A stretch of DNA of 64,000 nt from Gymnothorax reevesii (GCA_029721435.1 CM056583.1:51005620-51069619), one strand, 5' to 3'; counted from the stretch's first letter, positions 10,601-25,600 are shown. A program made the numbers and translations. Notes: a model not told the origin generated them from the sequence alone.

Positions 10601-13600
10601 CCCCATCCCACCAGCAGGGTAACATAAGGAAAAGCAAACGGGCAGCACGGAACCTTAATCTCTGTGGGAACATGCAGTTTTGGGGTGTCCAGGGACAGGA
10701 GGAAGTCCAACAAGCAGAAGACCATGATGGAAATTACGATGGAAAAATCACTGATCAGGGTTCGGCACTGGAGAACAGAGAAGGAGAGGGAGGAATTGGG
10801 TGGTGTGGGATGGCAGGGGAGGGATGGGAGGATGTTGAAGAGGGGAAGACAAAGGGATGCTGGGATGAACATGTACACCACCAACAAACTGAATTCTCAT
10901 TTTTTTTGTCAATGGTTTGGCCATGCAAGTTCTAAATAATATAAATTTAATTGCAAAGTTAAAAAGGAATGGCTTCCCCCTTTAAACACTGCAGGGTCCT
11001 CAAGAATTATAAGCACCCTTAGAGAATATAATCGAAATGTTCACATAAATCTCACCTTTTCATGGAAGTAAAATTATTGAAAGAAAAAAATAGATTTGAA
11101 AAATATGCAGCTTAACTTCCAGTCGATTTGTCCATGTTTGCAATTGGTCATTTGCTTCAAATGCTGCCCCTTTAATGTGAATGCGTACATACCGAGATTG
11201 GAAAACCCTGGGTTCAGTTATCGAGTTGATAACTGGCTTCGTGGTACCGCTTATCAGGAATGTGAAGTCTGGTTAAGTGCAGCCAGATAACTAAGAGAAA
11301 CCCGAGTATTTTAATCCAGCTCTATGGTACAGGCCCCTGGACATCTTGTACGGATACATGTATCATGGGTTCTATTAAATACCTGCAGATATTACATGAA
11401 AACAAAACAACCTCTGCCAGGCGGCTTAAAATAGGAAGGGGTTTGTCTTTCCAGCTAGATGATTATCGGAAGCACTCCTCAAAATTGTAACGCAAAAGGC
11501 TCTCCTACCGCAGAATTAAGAATTTGCCATGGCCATCACAGTCCCACAACCTAAACCGCATAAAATCCTGTGGGATGAACTGAAGAGGAGAGTCCACAAG
11601 CATTAGTGGCAAAATCTGAAAAATCTGTAGAGATTCTGTTCAGAAGAATGGTTTCAGATCCCATGTCATGTGATCACTAACCTCTTGATGCAAAAAGGCA
11701 GCACAAAATATCAGAAAGAGGGGCATCAATAATCGTGGCACACATATTCTTGAAAAAAAAATTTTCAAGACTTTTTCAATTATGTAATTTCAATAAAAGG
11801 TTTACTTTTTGTGAATACTTAAATGGAATATTGTATTCCAATATTTATATATTATATACTCGTATTGCTCATCTTTACTAAAGGGTGCTTATAATTCTTG
11901 AGGGCACTGTACATTTCATTACAATGGACAAGAATCATTTAGCAGACACTTACTCAGTGTGCCTCCTAAATCAGAAGTTCATACACCTAATTTATTTTAG
12001 TAAAGTATCTGCCCTGTCTGTCATTGCTTCCCCAGCAGCAAAGTAAACATATTTATCCTCACTAGCAAACTATATAAAACATTACAAGGCCAACCTAAAA
12101 TGACAAAGAACTCATACACATGCAGACAATATAAAGTATTGGTATAACTGGTAAATGCACATGAAAAACCAAATATGTTCCACATATACAAGTGCTATTG
12201 GGTGGGGCTGGAACAAGAGAGAAACTGAGGACAGCAGAGGTGGGTTGTTCTGTTGTTGTCTTAATGGACATTGATTTTGCTGTACTGTTCGCAAGGAGTC
12301 CTAAGACTTGCTTCAGACCCCTGGACACACCTTGGTGGGGAAGTATCGGCTGAACTTGAACTTTTTGAGCGTGACGGTCATGGAGTAAGTGCCAAAGAAG
12401 AGGATGAAGGACATGAGGGCCAGGTCAGGCACATACTTGCAGGATTTGCCCACTAGGGTGCCCCCATACTTCAAGCACTCTTTCTTACTGAGCTGACTCC
12501 AATCCAGGACTGTCACATTATACTGTAGGCAGAAAGCAGAGAGACAGAGGGATGGAATATAGGAGGAAGAGTGAGACATTTGGAGCTATGCAGAGAAATG
12601 TGGAGGCATTGACCTACACACCAGAAAGGAAAAAGAGAACAGAAGCTGCTCAGCAGCTCACCAGAGCTTATTGCAGAGTAACTCCATGAACTCAAATCCA
12701 TGACTCATCCATTCTGATGTCATAACATTCCATTCTTTGAATAAAAATATAACTTTTTGGACACTGAAAACAGAGATTGACAACGCTTCACTTGACATAC
12801 TTCTTGAGGAAAGGAAATTGAAAAAAAAAAAGAATTGTCTTAAACACAAGTGGGAAATGTAAGTGCAGGTGGTCACACAGATAAAAACTGGGCATGTCAC
12901 CGGTGATTTTGTGATGTGAGGCGATAGTGTGACTGTGGCTCTGTTGTCAAAACAGCATTGGTCTACAATGAATTAATTATTTTTAGGTGTGGTGGGGGTT
13001 TGGTTCCATGATGGCAGTCGATCAGCCACCGTCATTCCCTTTAAAACCAGTGTATTAACGAAGTACCAAACAAGTAATTTAACAATGTCAGACAAAGAAC
13101 AAGCACATATCTTTCACAGGCTCCGCCAGGAACACTTAGCAAGCAATTACTCGTCTGGGAGGTGTAGACTCACCGTGTAATAATTCAGAGCACATCAAAC
13201 AAGCCTAAAAAAGTATATGGAGGCACACTGAGTTTCCCAGCAAGTTTCTTTATCCTCCAAGCTTTCAGTCAAAATTAACATGTAGGCCTATTAATGGTAC
13301 AACACTACCCAAAGGTCATTAAGCTTCATTACTATCCACGGTCCAATTGACTAATAGCCCAGTGATACCAGAAACTAAAAAGATTTCAATAAATACAAAT
13401 GACTCATAACATAAATTCATATTACATTACTCATAAGACAATGATACTCATAAATATTTACACAAATAAATATATCGACTCATAAATAACTGTATATTGT
13501 CCAGAAGACAGCGATACATCAACACTGATCAAGGGTTAGTGGAGCTAGGAAGCATAAACTAAGCCTTCATATTTTGCCCATCTGTACATAATTTAAAAGA

Positions 13601-16600
13601 ATCAGATATTAAGGAACAAAAAAAGTAAAGACCAATAAAAGTAAAAGCCAATCAAACTCAGTGTGTGTCCATTTACTTTTTTTGGATTTTGAGCGGGTAT
13701 CATTACAGCATCTTAGGAAAAGTGTTCTGGATGTGCAGACACACACTCTTGCAACATCATACAAGCCAACCAGCACAAGAGATGTAAAGACCGTAGAGAT
13801 GTAAATACAATATAGACAATATGTGTTTACTTGCCAACAGCTCCGCTGGCGGGAATTAATTCCCATGAAACTAGCATTGAGCGACACTATTCAAACATGG
13901 TCTGAGTAAGTCAAAATGCAAACAAGTTCTATAACACAAAATTTGCACACGCCCAGTTGATTTCATTGACACACCCCGGAATGTGCCGTACAACCCGTTG
14001 TGATACAAACGGCTCCATTTCAGACTACAAAACTACCAAACTGGATTAAAGCAATAAATATGCAATTTTTTGCGGACAACATTGTGAAAAAAGTAATGGC
14101 TACATGCATTTCCTGTTATGATTCTGCCCTTCTGTGCGTTGTCCCGTGCTTATTTGTGCTTGTGTCTTACTTTCGCTTTATATTTCCAGCTTGTAGTACA
14201 GCCATCTGACAATTCACTCCCAATCTGCATTCCAGTGATGTTGCGTGACTGCCTTCAGCATGCCTGCGATTCGTCCTCCAATCACGTTTCCTCTTTCGGT
14301 TTCGGCTCTGGTGTTTCATTCATTGCTTCCAGCTGTGTTTAATTCTGGGTCCCGGGCAACTCTGAGTGAATGCGTTCTCTGATAGGATACTACTAACCCG
14401 TTCTAACCAGCACTTATTTAAGAGTGATAGTAAATATTTAATTAACTCATTAGCGAGTGTGTGCGATTCTGGCTTTCGTACATTGAGTCTGAGCTATCTC
14501 TTAACTGCATTTAATAACCTGTGCTTTCCTTCGCTTTTCTTGTGGTGCTTTTTACTTGTCACGTTTAGATTACCTTAAGCTAAAAACAGTCTAGCTTGAT
14601 TTATGGTCTCAGTGTCTTGTCTCGAGTCATTATCGTTAACCTGGTTTTTGTGTAATTGTTTATTAATCCCATGTGTTTCTGTCTCAGTCCGAGATTGCAT
14701 TTCGAGTCCCCGCCTCCTCCTGTGGCTATTTATGAGTCTGCATTGGGAGCGGATGTCAGACGGATCCCCCGTATTGTCTCTGTGCAACATGGTGAAGTCT
14801 CAGCTCCTCGTGCCTTCTGAGTTTCTTCCGTGTATGATTCCCGAGTCTTTCTGTTTGCTGCGCCATAGTTTTGTCTGCCCCGTGTTAAAGTCTCCCAGTG
14901 TTATCCGCCAGTAAGTTAGGTTCAGTTTTTGTTTTCTTAGTTTTACCACTCTTGGAGTGAGTATTTCTGTTTCCCCCTGCCTTTGGCAGAGTACCTTAGT
15001 TTTCCCATTTGTTCAGTGCTTGTGCAAGGTGTTTTGTTTCTGGCGTGTCTGCCAATTTTCCCTTAGTGTGTTGTGTTCAATAAACACTTCTGGATCCTGC
15101 AACTGGTGTTCCTCTGACCTCTTCTTACATTTCCATTTGTGAAGGCATGAAACTCCAGCTCACAATGTGACTACTTACCCACTAATAAGGTTATTTGTCA
15201 GAAGGGCCCACCCCCACTTATCTATTACTTCATTCTAAAATAAGAAGATAGAATGAATGCAAAATATGTTCCTGAGATTTCATTCTTACACTTAGCACAC
15301 ACTTTATTCGAATATTTGGCATTTGAGACACATAGCTTCGGACGTATGCTGAACAGGATGCTAGAAAAAAAGGGGGGATTAACTGGCAGGAAATGATAGG
15401 GGCGCTTATAGAGGCTTCGCTAACAGCATTACACACACACACACGCACGCACACACACACATATACGCATACACATATTCTGAAACAACCTACATAGTTG
15501 CCACCAAATTTAAACTGTTTTGACAGTCTCTGAATTTGCACTTTGCCATGTGCAGTGCTTTACAGATAGGGACAAAGGAGATTAAACATACAGGTACAAC
15601 GTTTTACGTTGGCAACTCATTGCCAACCTATGCAGAAAAATTATATCTCAAAGGTCCACAGGCCAGACTAAGAAAACAAGAACAATAACTTGAGATGGCA
15701 ATTACTGTCTTGTTATTTACGATTAAATATGAGCGACGTACTGTTAAACTAGTTATTAAATACATATTTTGATTAGAATATACAGGTAGATGTAAATAGA
15801 TAGCCTGTATTACTAAGGTGCAGGCCAGACTAAGTTTATTACACATTAGCTTTATTAAATAGCTAATATCCATTGTTGCACTAGTCCAAGAGTTTTCCGC
15901 TTATTTCAAAGAAGTGAAAAATGTACATCACTCAGAGCTCTAGCCTATTTCCAGTATTCCGAAAACGACTTCATCACGGTTCATTTCGGAGTGATGACTT
16001 TCAAACGTGAAAGTTCAATAGCCTACGTCATACCCTCCGTCCATGCAGAGTAGCAGTTTAAAAACTTGATTCATGGCGTTTTGGAAACAAACTCTTCAAA
16101 TGCTATAATTATACAACCGCAATTCTGAAATAGTTGGGACGAAGTGTAAATTGTGGATAAAATCAAAATGCAATAATTTTCAGATCACGAGCCAAAATGT
16201 TATTTACAATGAAACATAGATAGCATTTCAAGTGTTGAAACTGAGACATTTCACATTTTAACCACAAAATGAGCTCATTTCAAATTCTGGCGGCAACAGG
16301 TCTCAAAAAAGTTGGGATACAGGCAAAAAAGGGCTGACTAAGCAATTAATATATAAGAGAATTAGCTGAAAGAGCATTTAGCAAGTAATTACATTAACTG
16401 GCATCAGGTGTGTAACATGATTGCCTATAAAAGGGATGACTTAGGGAGGCTGACTCTCTCAGAAGTAAAGATGGGCACAGGCTTGTGTAAAAAAATTGTG
16501 GAATACTTTAAAAACAATGTTTCTCAACATCAAATTGCAAAGGCTTTGAAGGTCTCATCATCAACAGTGCATAACATCATCAAAAGATTCACAGAAACTG

Positions 16601-19600
16601 GAAAAATCTCTGTGCGTAAGGGATAAGGCAGAAGACCTATACTGGATGGCTGTGATCTGTGTGGCCCTCAGACGCCACTGCATTACTCACTGGCATGATT
16701 CTGTCATTGACATTACTAAATTGGCCCAGGAATACTTCAGAAAACCACTGTCTGTAAACACAGTCCAATGTGCCATCCACAGATGCCACCTAAAACTCTA
16801 TCATGCAGATAGGAAGCCATTGTTAAGCATGATCTTGAAGCCCCGCCATGTTCTGCGGGTCAAGGCTCATTTAAAATGGACTGACGCAAAATGGTCAGAC
16901 GAGTCCAAATTTGACATTCTTGTTGGAAATCATGGGCGTTGTGTTCTCTGGCCTAAAGAGCAGAAAGACCACCCCTCCTGTTAGCAGCGTTCAGTTCAAA
17001 AGCCAGCATCTCTGATGGTATGGGGATGCATTGGTGCATATGGTGTGGGAAACTTGCATATTTTAAAAAGCACCATGAATGCTGAAAGGTGTATTAAAGT
17101 TTTAGAGCAACATTTGTTGTAGTAGAAGAGTCAGTTTGCTGAAATGGCCTGCCTGCAGTCCTGATCTTTCAACGATTGAGAACTATTGCCGCATAATTAA
17201 ACGAAAAGTCTGTCAAAAGAGATCCAAAACTCTCCAGCAGCTGGAAGCCTTTATTGAATATGAGTGGGATCAAATTCCAACGGCTAAACTCAAGAAACTT
17301 GTCTCCTCAATGCTAAGACCCCTCTACTCTGTGCTAAAAAGAAGAGGGGATGCTGCATCATGGTAATCAGGCTTCTGTCCTAATTTTTTTGAGACCTGTA
17401 GCAGCCATCAAATTTGAAATGACCTCATTTTGTGGATACAATTGTAAAATTTCTCAATTTCAACATTTGCTATGTTATCTGTGTTCTATTGTGAATAAAA
17501 AACTGGCTGGTGTGATTTGAAAGTCATTGCGTTTTGATTTTATTCACATAAATTTACCGATTATAGTCCTTTTCAAAATAATCATCATCGGCCAGATTCT
17601 TAATTTCTCAAAAAAAGTTTGCACTGATGAGAAGGACTCTAGGGGCTCTATCTTACACACTGCCCTACCCGTTGCCACTACCCGCGTCCCGTGAATTACG
17701 CATTTAGCAGCTTCCAGTATCCCTAAACGGTATCTTGCGGCCACACTACCCACTATGCATTATGCTGAATCCTTCATTTGCGCCTGGAGGTGTGCCCGTA
17801 GGCGTGTTTACGTGCTTTCCCTACAATTGCTATCTTGATCACACATGTTAGGAAGAGCATATAGCGGGTCCTCAAACCACCCACGACCCATTTGGGCTTT
17901 TACAAGCGCGCACCTAGGCGGCTTCAATGCGCGTCCAGTAGGACACATGTGGGCGTGCACATGCGGCTCCACTCCTCGAATTAACTCGCCCTTAAAAAGC
18001 CACCTTGCTTTAGCCTCTGTTGAACCCCTGAGGAAATGACAGAGATAGTACTAAATCACCTTTATCGCCAGTTAAATTATAGAAGACGCCCAAAACTCGT
18101 GTAGCGCCAGCTACCTGGGCCTTTCAGGTAAGTCTATATTGTTTGTATTTTGTATCAATCATTTTTTACGCTTTTATAGTAGTATAATAGTAGTAGTATA
18201 GTAGTAATTATTATATATAATATATATAAATGATATATATTCTATATAATATCAGGGCCGGTGCTAGACCTGAAAATTTGGGGGAAAATATCCATCCCTT
18301 TACTGACTACAATTTGTCTTGGCTAATTCTAGATGGTTTTCCTTTATTAACACGTTTTCCAATTCAAGAGTAATCAAGTGGCAATTGAACACATGGCTTC
18401 TCTCCCCCATGCAATGTAACAGTAACAAAATAATGGGCTACATTCAGTACAGAAAAATAATTTAATTATAAATAGGTCTATGAACTGGCACTCAGCAACG
18501 GTAATTTACAGCCCCTGAATGGGAACGTGCCATAGGCATGCTTCAAATTGGCGCCAGCACCAGGGAAATTGCCAGACAACTACACTACACACACACAACG
18601 ATCACAAGACTCCATCAAAGGCTTCTGCAAACGGGGAGCACTCGGGACCGTCCTCAACCGGGTCAACAACATGTGACAACGGCACGTCAGGACCGTCAGA
18701 TCGTACGGGATCATGTCCGAGACGAACACTACCAGCGACAAGAACGGCTGCTCAAGTCCAAGGACGACGTGGATTCATTCACCCCAACACCATACGGAAC
18801 CGTCTGCGAGCTGCAGGCCTGCGTGCATGACGTCCTTATTTCGGCCCCATATTAACGGATCGTCACCGAAACCAGCGTCTACAGTGGGCAAACAGGCACC
18901 AGAATTGGCGACTACGACAATGGCACGGTGTCATCTTTTCTGACAAGTCACGATTTCACTTAAGGAACGCAGATGGCCGTATACATGTTTGGCGGAGACG
19001 AGGTGAACGCTATAACGCCGATTGTGTCATTCAAACGGACCGTTGGGGCGGTGGCAGCGTTATGGTGTGGGGTGGAATAAGCTACAGTCACAGAACCCCT
19101 CTCCATATCTGCAGAGGAAGGGTGAACGGCGTCTACTACCGGGACTAGGTGCTGCAGAACCATGTTGTGCGGTTCTTCAACCAACACCACGATGTCCACA
19201 TGTTCCAACAGGACAACGCTAGGGCACACACTGCAAGGGTGTCCATGCAGTACTTTTCACAGCAGAACATCCCCGTGCTTCAGTGGCCAGCTCTGTCACC
19301 CGACATCTCCCCTATCGAGCACTTATGGGATGAAATTGGACGACGTCTTTCACGTCGACGCCAGATGGACAACATCCGAGAACTTGAGGTTGCCCTTGTT
19401 CAGGAGTGGAATGCTATCCCTCAGAACACTATCCAGAGACTGATCAACTCCATGCGACGACGATGCACCGCATGTGTCAATGCAAATGGCGGTCACACCC
19501 ATTATTGACTTTCCTGTTTGACCCCTACTCCAGTTAAACCTCCCTCACTCATTAACATTATCGTGAATGAAATTGAATGATGTTTACATGTCTTCTTAAA

Positions 19601-22600
19601 TCATTCATTATCTCAAATGCATCATACGTATATACTTCACATATCAATCCGTGGAGCTATTCCAGATTTCGTGAGTGGTGCGTTTTCATTTGTACTCAGT
19701 ATATAACGTACCTCTAATTTGCAGTAACAAGAAGTACAAGACAAGATGTATTTCATAACTCATTTATATATTGACTCTTTTAAGGTTATATAATTTCCCA
19801 GAGGTTTAATGCTTTTTTGCATGTTTTAGTACTTGAAAATTCCTCTCTGTTGTAAAGTAAAAAAAAACTAAAGGACAAAGTATTGTAAAACAGTAAAATG
19901 TTCTGCCTGTAATTCATATCTTTGTTGTTGTAAGCGTTAAGGGACCAAAAAAGAAGTTATTTTATTCATTATATATTTTTATGCCCCCACCAGCTATGGC
20001 TGGGGGCATATTGGTTTACCCACCGTCCGACCGTCCGTCCGTCCCGCTTTACGGTGCCTTCACCTAATCCACATCTCCTCAGAAATGGCTGGACAGAATT
20101 CATTGATCTTTCACATGTGCTTTGCAGGGACCTTAAAGGTGTGCATCTCACAATTTTTTTTAACGAAAATTTAATTTTTTATGATTTGACAGGTCTGCGA
20201 ACTTTGTCTAATTTTGCTGCATTTCAAGAAAGGTAATCTCAAATAGGGGCTTCACCTAATCCACTTCTCCTCAGAAATGGCTGGACAGAATTCATTGATC
20301 TTTCACATGTGTTTTGTAGGCACCCTAACGTTGTGCATCTTATAAATCGTTTCTTGAAAAATTTATTTTCAATGATTTACCAGGTCACTGAACTCATAAA
20401 TGCTATTTATGCTGCATTCTGAGAAAACTAATATCAAATAGAGATTTTATGTAATCCACCTCTTCGTCGACACTGCTACACAGAATCCAGAATTTCATTA
20501 CACATTGACTAGTTAAATTAAATATTTATCGATAAGACTTTCTGTTGTTTATCATTATGAACTGTGCAGCGTGCGCGTGCCGCTGCCTCGGCGCTCTTGA
20601 CAGCCTACTTCCTCGTAGTGAGTGCCGGTAACATGAACAGCAAGAACAACAGTGCAAAAGGTAATTTCTTTGTGAGCTTGCACTGTAGCAAAAGCTTTTC
20701 GGTGTTGTAGTGTAGTCATGTTGTACCCTGCTTCATATCTCTCACACTTGCATCTTCTACCATTAGCCTCAAAAGTAACATGTATGTAGAATCCATATCC
20801 TCTCTTGCGCTCCTATCCAGGCACTTCCCTAACCCTTTATAAAGGTCTTGGTGTCTTGCTTTTCATGGCTAAAGGGCTGTTGTTTAATCTTTGCATGGTT
20901 TTAACTCTTGTAGCCGACCCCAGTGAATCTGCAACAACATGACAGGGTGGATGGAATTAACACAGAATGCATGTTTTGTTCTTTGCATGTTTGTATGCGG
21001 GGGCATATGTGTCCACTGACACAATTTTCTAGTTTACGTTGTTAATTAACCGACTGATTAATCGGCTATCAGAATTTTTTTCTGCCAAATATCGGAATCA
21101 GCATCGCCTTCAAAAAATCCATATCGGTCGAGCCCTAATATCATCAGCCATTGGATATTTTACTAAGGCTCATCAACAATTATCCATCCTTTTTTTTCCT
21201 ATTAGAAACATAAGCGCATCAATTAACGTTTCTGCCAGTGCCAGTAATGCTGTGCACTACCTACAGAGGCATTGTTTCAAAACATTTCTAAGCGATGATT
21301 CAAGAGAAATAGTTGTTCAGAGGTGCAGATTTTAATTAGCGGTCCTCACTTTTTTGCATCTGCAAAACAAACATGAGGGCTTAGGGCTACATTCAAACAG
21401 TCTTTTTTGCATTAAGCTCCTAGCTCAGAGAAAATGATTCTGAAAAACAAACACTGCAGTAATGATAAGCGTAACATGATAAGCACTGTGTATACTGTAC
21501 CATCCTTTTTGAAAAGAAAGGAGATAATGCTAGCCTACAATTCCATGTGGCAAGAAAATATAAAGCGAAGACCATCCATCCAACCGATCACGAAAACAAA
21601 TGAACATGACAGGCGAGAGACGCATTATCAGGTTGAGTAGCGTAAGTGAATCCGGATTCTCGTAGTAGCACAGTTGTTTTCCTAATCCGTGATGAATTCC
21701 CCTTTACAACTTTCCTTTCCTCACAATGTTCTCCACCGAGGTTAAAGAAAAGTGGTAAGGAATGAGGCAATGAGACATAATTCTTTGACTATTCAAACAC
21801 AGTCCTGGTTTAGGATTTGATTTACTTCATTTGCGGGATGCTAGCGCTCCTCGACTTACAGGGGGTGCTGCAGCACTTCCAGCACCCCTTATTCCCACGG
21901 TTATGCTGAGATATGTAAGGGAGAGTGAAAAGTGTGGCAACATGTCTCACTCTCACTGAAACACACACTCATGCACACAGCCCACAAGATGCTTACCACA
22001 GAAAGGTTAGTGCTGTTGTCCACTGCCACTGAAGCCGATACATTGAAGGTCATTGCAGCCACTATTGAAAATTAGAGGAGGGGGAAAGTGAAGGATAAAG
22101 ATGGATTCCAGCATCAACTGGAGATTCAGCTTCTTTTCAAAGACGCCATCATTTGCCAACAGTTAAAAACATTGCATTCAGTTACTATCACATGGAGAGC
22201 ACAATGACCTCTGTACTGTTTCCAGGGCGAAAGCAGTATTAATGTACAAACTTTAAATATAGAGAGAAAGAAGATACCCGCACACTGTAACTGTTGCTCC
22301 CGCAGTGATTTATTCCACAACGTTTTGACCAAAATGGTCTTCGTCAGGTGTTAGCACCTGACGAAGACCATTCTGGTCGAAACGCTGAGGAATAAATCTT
22401 CGTTTTCTCTATTCTTTTGGTACAGTTTTATCTAGCACCTGTATTCATTTGATGTGCGTGCACCACTGTATTTTCAAACTTTAAATATAATCAGAAACCT
22501 AGATGAATAAAACAGAGTATGCCGACTATTCCAAGAGTGAAGATGGGTAAACAGCATGTTTGCACGCCCAATTCACGTCGCAGTATTCCTTTTAACAGCT

Positions 22601-25600
22601 AGTATGACTGAAAAAATGTCTCCTTGAGGAGATCAGATTACAATTGCAATAAAAAGTGCCAACACTCAAGCAATAACATTTGAGAAAACAATGCATTTGG
22701 CCGTATATCATGCTGATATAATGTGGAGAAAGGTAAAAATCTGTAAATAAGAGTTAATGAGGTGCTAGCTCATGCACATCCAGTACTCACTCAGATCGGC
22801 CAGCAGCCCAGATAGGTGTGTGCAGCAAGGACAAACAGGACACAAGTCAGTTATGGCAGCCGGATACACTCTGGCTTAATTCTGTATATACTACAATAGC
22901 TATTGGCTATCGCAGGTCTCCAGTCGAACTGGAACTTGGCATTACATGTGGCCATTCAGAAATTTTATGCTGTACAGTATTTCTCACATTTCAATTTAGA
23001 TTTTCTCAATAAATACATTTCCTAGAATTTTTGAAAGTATCATTTGTGTATTGGCAGACAGAAGTGCCTGTACTTTGGAGCTCACTGTATGATGGTCACT
23101 TAACCTGGGACTCATATAGATATTTACACATCTTGTTTTTTTGTTCAACATGAGAGGATATTTATAAGACCACGCCTCCAGCCGTCCAGCTCACCGGTCT
23201 ACTGAGACCCGGACTGCGCTTCGCCTGTTATTCAATTATCACCTGCACCTGTTGTTCATCTCCACTGTGCGGTAGTAGTGTTCTTTTTAAAACCAAGCTC
23301 CGCACTTCACCGTTGTGAAGTCTTGCACATACTCTGCGTTTTGCATATATTATTCTCCAAATCCAACATAGTGCAGTATATTGGTTTAAACCAGCATTTT
23401 ATTTGAAGGAAAATCGCTTCCTGTTTAGTTTTCCTATTTGTAATACGTTGTTACTGCAGCTAAAGCCCAGGGTCTGTATTACTACTTGTGCTAATTAAGG
23501 AGCATCGTTTCCTTTTTGTTGTGTATTGCAATGTTTGTGCCTTCTGTTGTGCAGTAGGCATAATAGATACAGCAAAGCCCAATCCAGTCCTCAATTTCCT
23601 GTCCTCCGTGCATCTGAACTGTGCATGAAGCACCACCTTTACAATATTTGTACTCCAGCGTGAGCCATTTTACAGGCAAAACAAATCTACATATATTCAT
23701 TTTCTCTCACTAACAGACTGTGTGAGAACAGGTATTGGCCTACGGTGCCGAGAAAAAGCATTTGCCCCCTTCCTGATTTCTTACTTTTTTGCATATTTTT
23801 CACACTTAAAAGTTTCAGGTCATCAAACAAATTTTTATATGAGATAAAAATAACCCTAGAAAATACAAAGTGCAGTTTTTAAATGATGATTTCATTTATT
23901 GAGGGAAAAAAACTATCCAAATCTACCTGGCCCTAAGTGAAATAGTAATTGCCCCCCTTGTTAAATCATTAATTAACTGTGATTAACCACATTTTTTGAG
24001 TCCAGTTTCTCTAGCCATACCCAGGCCTGATTACTGCCAGACCTGTTGAATCAAGAAATCACCTCACTAGAACCTGTCTGACAAAGTGAAGTAGGCTAAA
24101 AGATCTCAAAAAGCAACATGTCATGCTGCAAACTAAAGAAATTTTAGAACAGATGAGGAACAAAGAAATTGACATCTATTAGTCTGGAAAGGGTTGCAAA
24201 GCATTTCTAAGGCTTTGGGACTCCAGCGAATCGTGGTGAGAGCCATTATCCACAAATGGAGAAAACTTTGAACAGTGGTGAACCTACCAAAATGACTCCA
24301 AGAGCGCATGATCTACTCATCCAGGAGGTCACAAAAATCCCAAAACAACATCTGAAGAACTGTAGGCCTCACTTGCCTCAGTTAAAGTCAGAGTTCATCA
24401 TTCAACAGTATGAAAGAGACTGGGAAAAAAATGGCATCCATGGCGAAAACCACTGCTGGCCAAAAAGAACACGAAGGCGCCTCTCACATTTGCCAAAATA
24501 CATCTTGATGATCCCCAAGACTTCTGGGAAAATATTCTGTGGACTGACGAGACATAAGTTAAACTTTTTGGAAGGTGCGTGTCCCATTACATCAGGCATA
24601 AAACTAACACAGCATTTCATAGAAAGAACATCATACCAAAAGTCAAACATGGTGGTGGCAGTGTGATGTTTTGGGCTGCTTTGCTGCTTCAGGACCTGGA
24701 CAACTTGGCATAATTGATGGAACTATGAATTCTGCTCTCTGCCGGAAAATCCTGAAGGTGAATGTTCAACCCTCAGATTGTGATCTCGAGCTCAAGCGCA
24801 TTTGGGTTATGCAGCAGGACAATGATCTGAAACACACCAGCAAGTCCACCTCTGAATGGCTTAAAAAAAAACAAAATGGAGATTTTGGAGTAGCCTTGTC
24901 AAAATCCGGGCTTAATTCCTATTGAGATGCATTGGCATGACCTTAAACAGGCCGTTCATGCTCAAAACCGCTCCAATGCAGCTGAATTAAAATAATTCTG
25001 CAAAGAAGGGTGGGCTAAAATTCGGCCACAGTGATGTGAAAGACTCATTGCCAGTTATTGCAAACGTTTGATTGCAGTTGTTGTCAGCGAGCGTGGCACA
25101 ACCAGTTGTTAGGATTTAGGGGGCAATTACTATTTCACATAGGGCCCGGTAGGTTTGGATAGCTTTTTCCCCTGAATAAATGAATTCATCGTTTAAAAAC
25201 TGCATTTTGTGTTTAGTCGGGTTGTCTTTGTCTAATATTAAAATTTGTTTGATGATCTGAAATATTTAAGCGTGACCAATATGCAAAAAAAGAAGAAATC
25301 AGGAAGGGGCACATACTTTTTCATGGCACTGTATCTATCCCATGGAGACCTGTTAGCTAATAAGACAGAATTTGGATGTATTCTCCTTTTGTAAACCCTC
25401 TCTGGTTGGTCTTTCTTGCCTCTGTTCATTCAAAAAAAAAAAAAAAAACACTGTCGTCTTGTTTTACTGGCGTCCAGTTATGTTGTGCCAAACTGCCCAA
25501 AGTGAAGAATTATTCGGGGCTATAGAAAAAAATTCTTCAGGGCTACAGCCTTGTATGCGCTGGGCAGGCAACGTCACTGTTTGTCACTGAATTTTTATTT

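Noticed and set aside
8252..10767. Exon 17a as a simple processed or transposed copy
   Set aside because: It is in tandem, in the same orientation, with matching phase and an intact acceptor, which fits local exon duplication rather than retrocopying.
22352..22386. Calling the CTGACGA...GAAACG motif a hammerhead ribozyme outright
   Set aside because: An extra base sits between CTGACGA and the stem, and I could not place the cleavage-site strand and stem III with confidence. Kept as a finding only.
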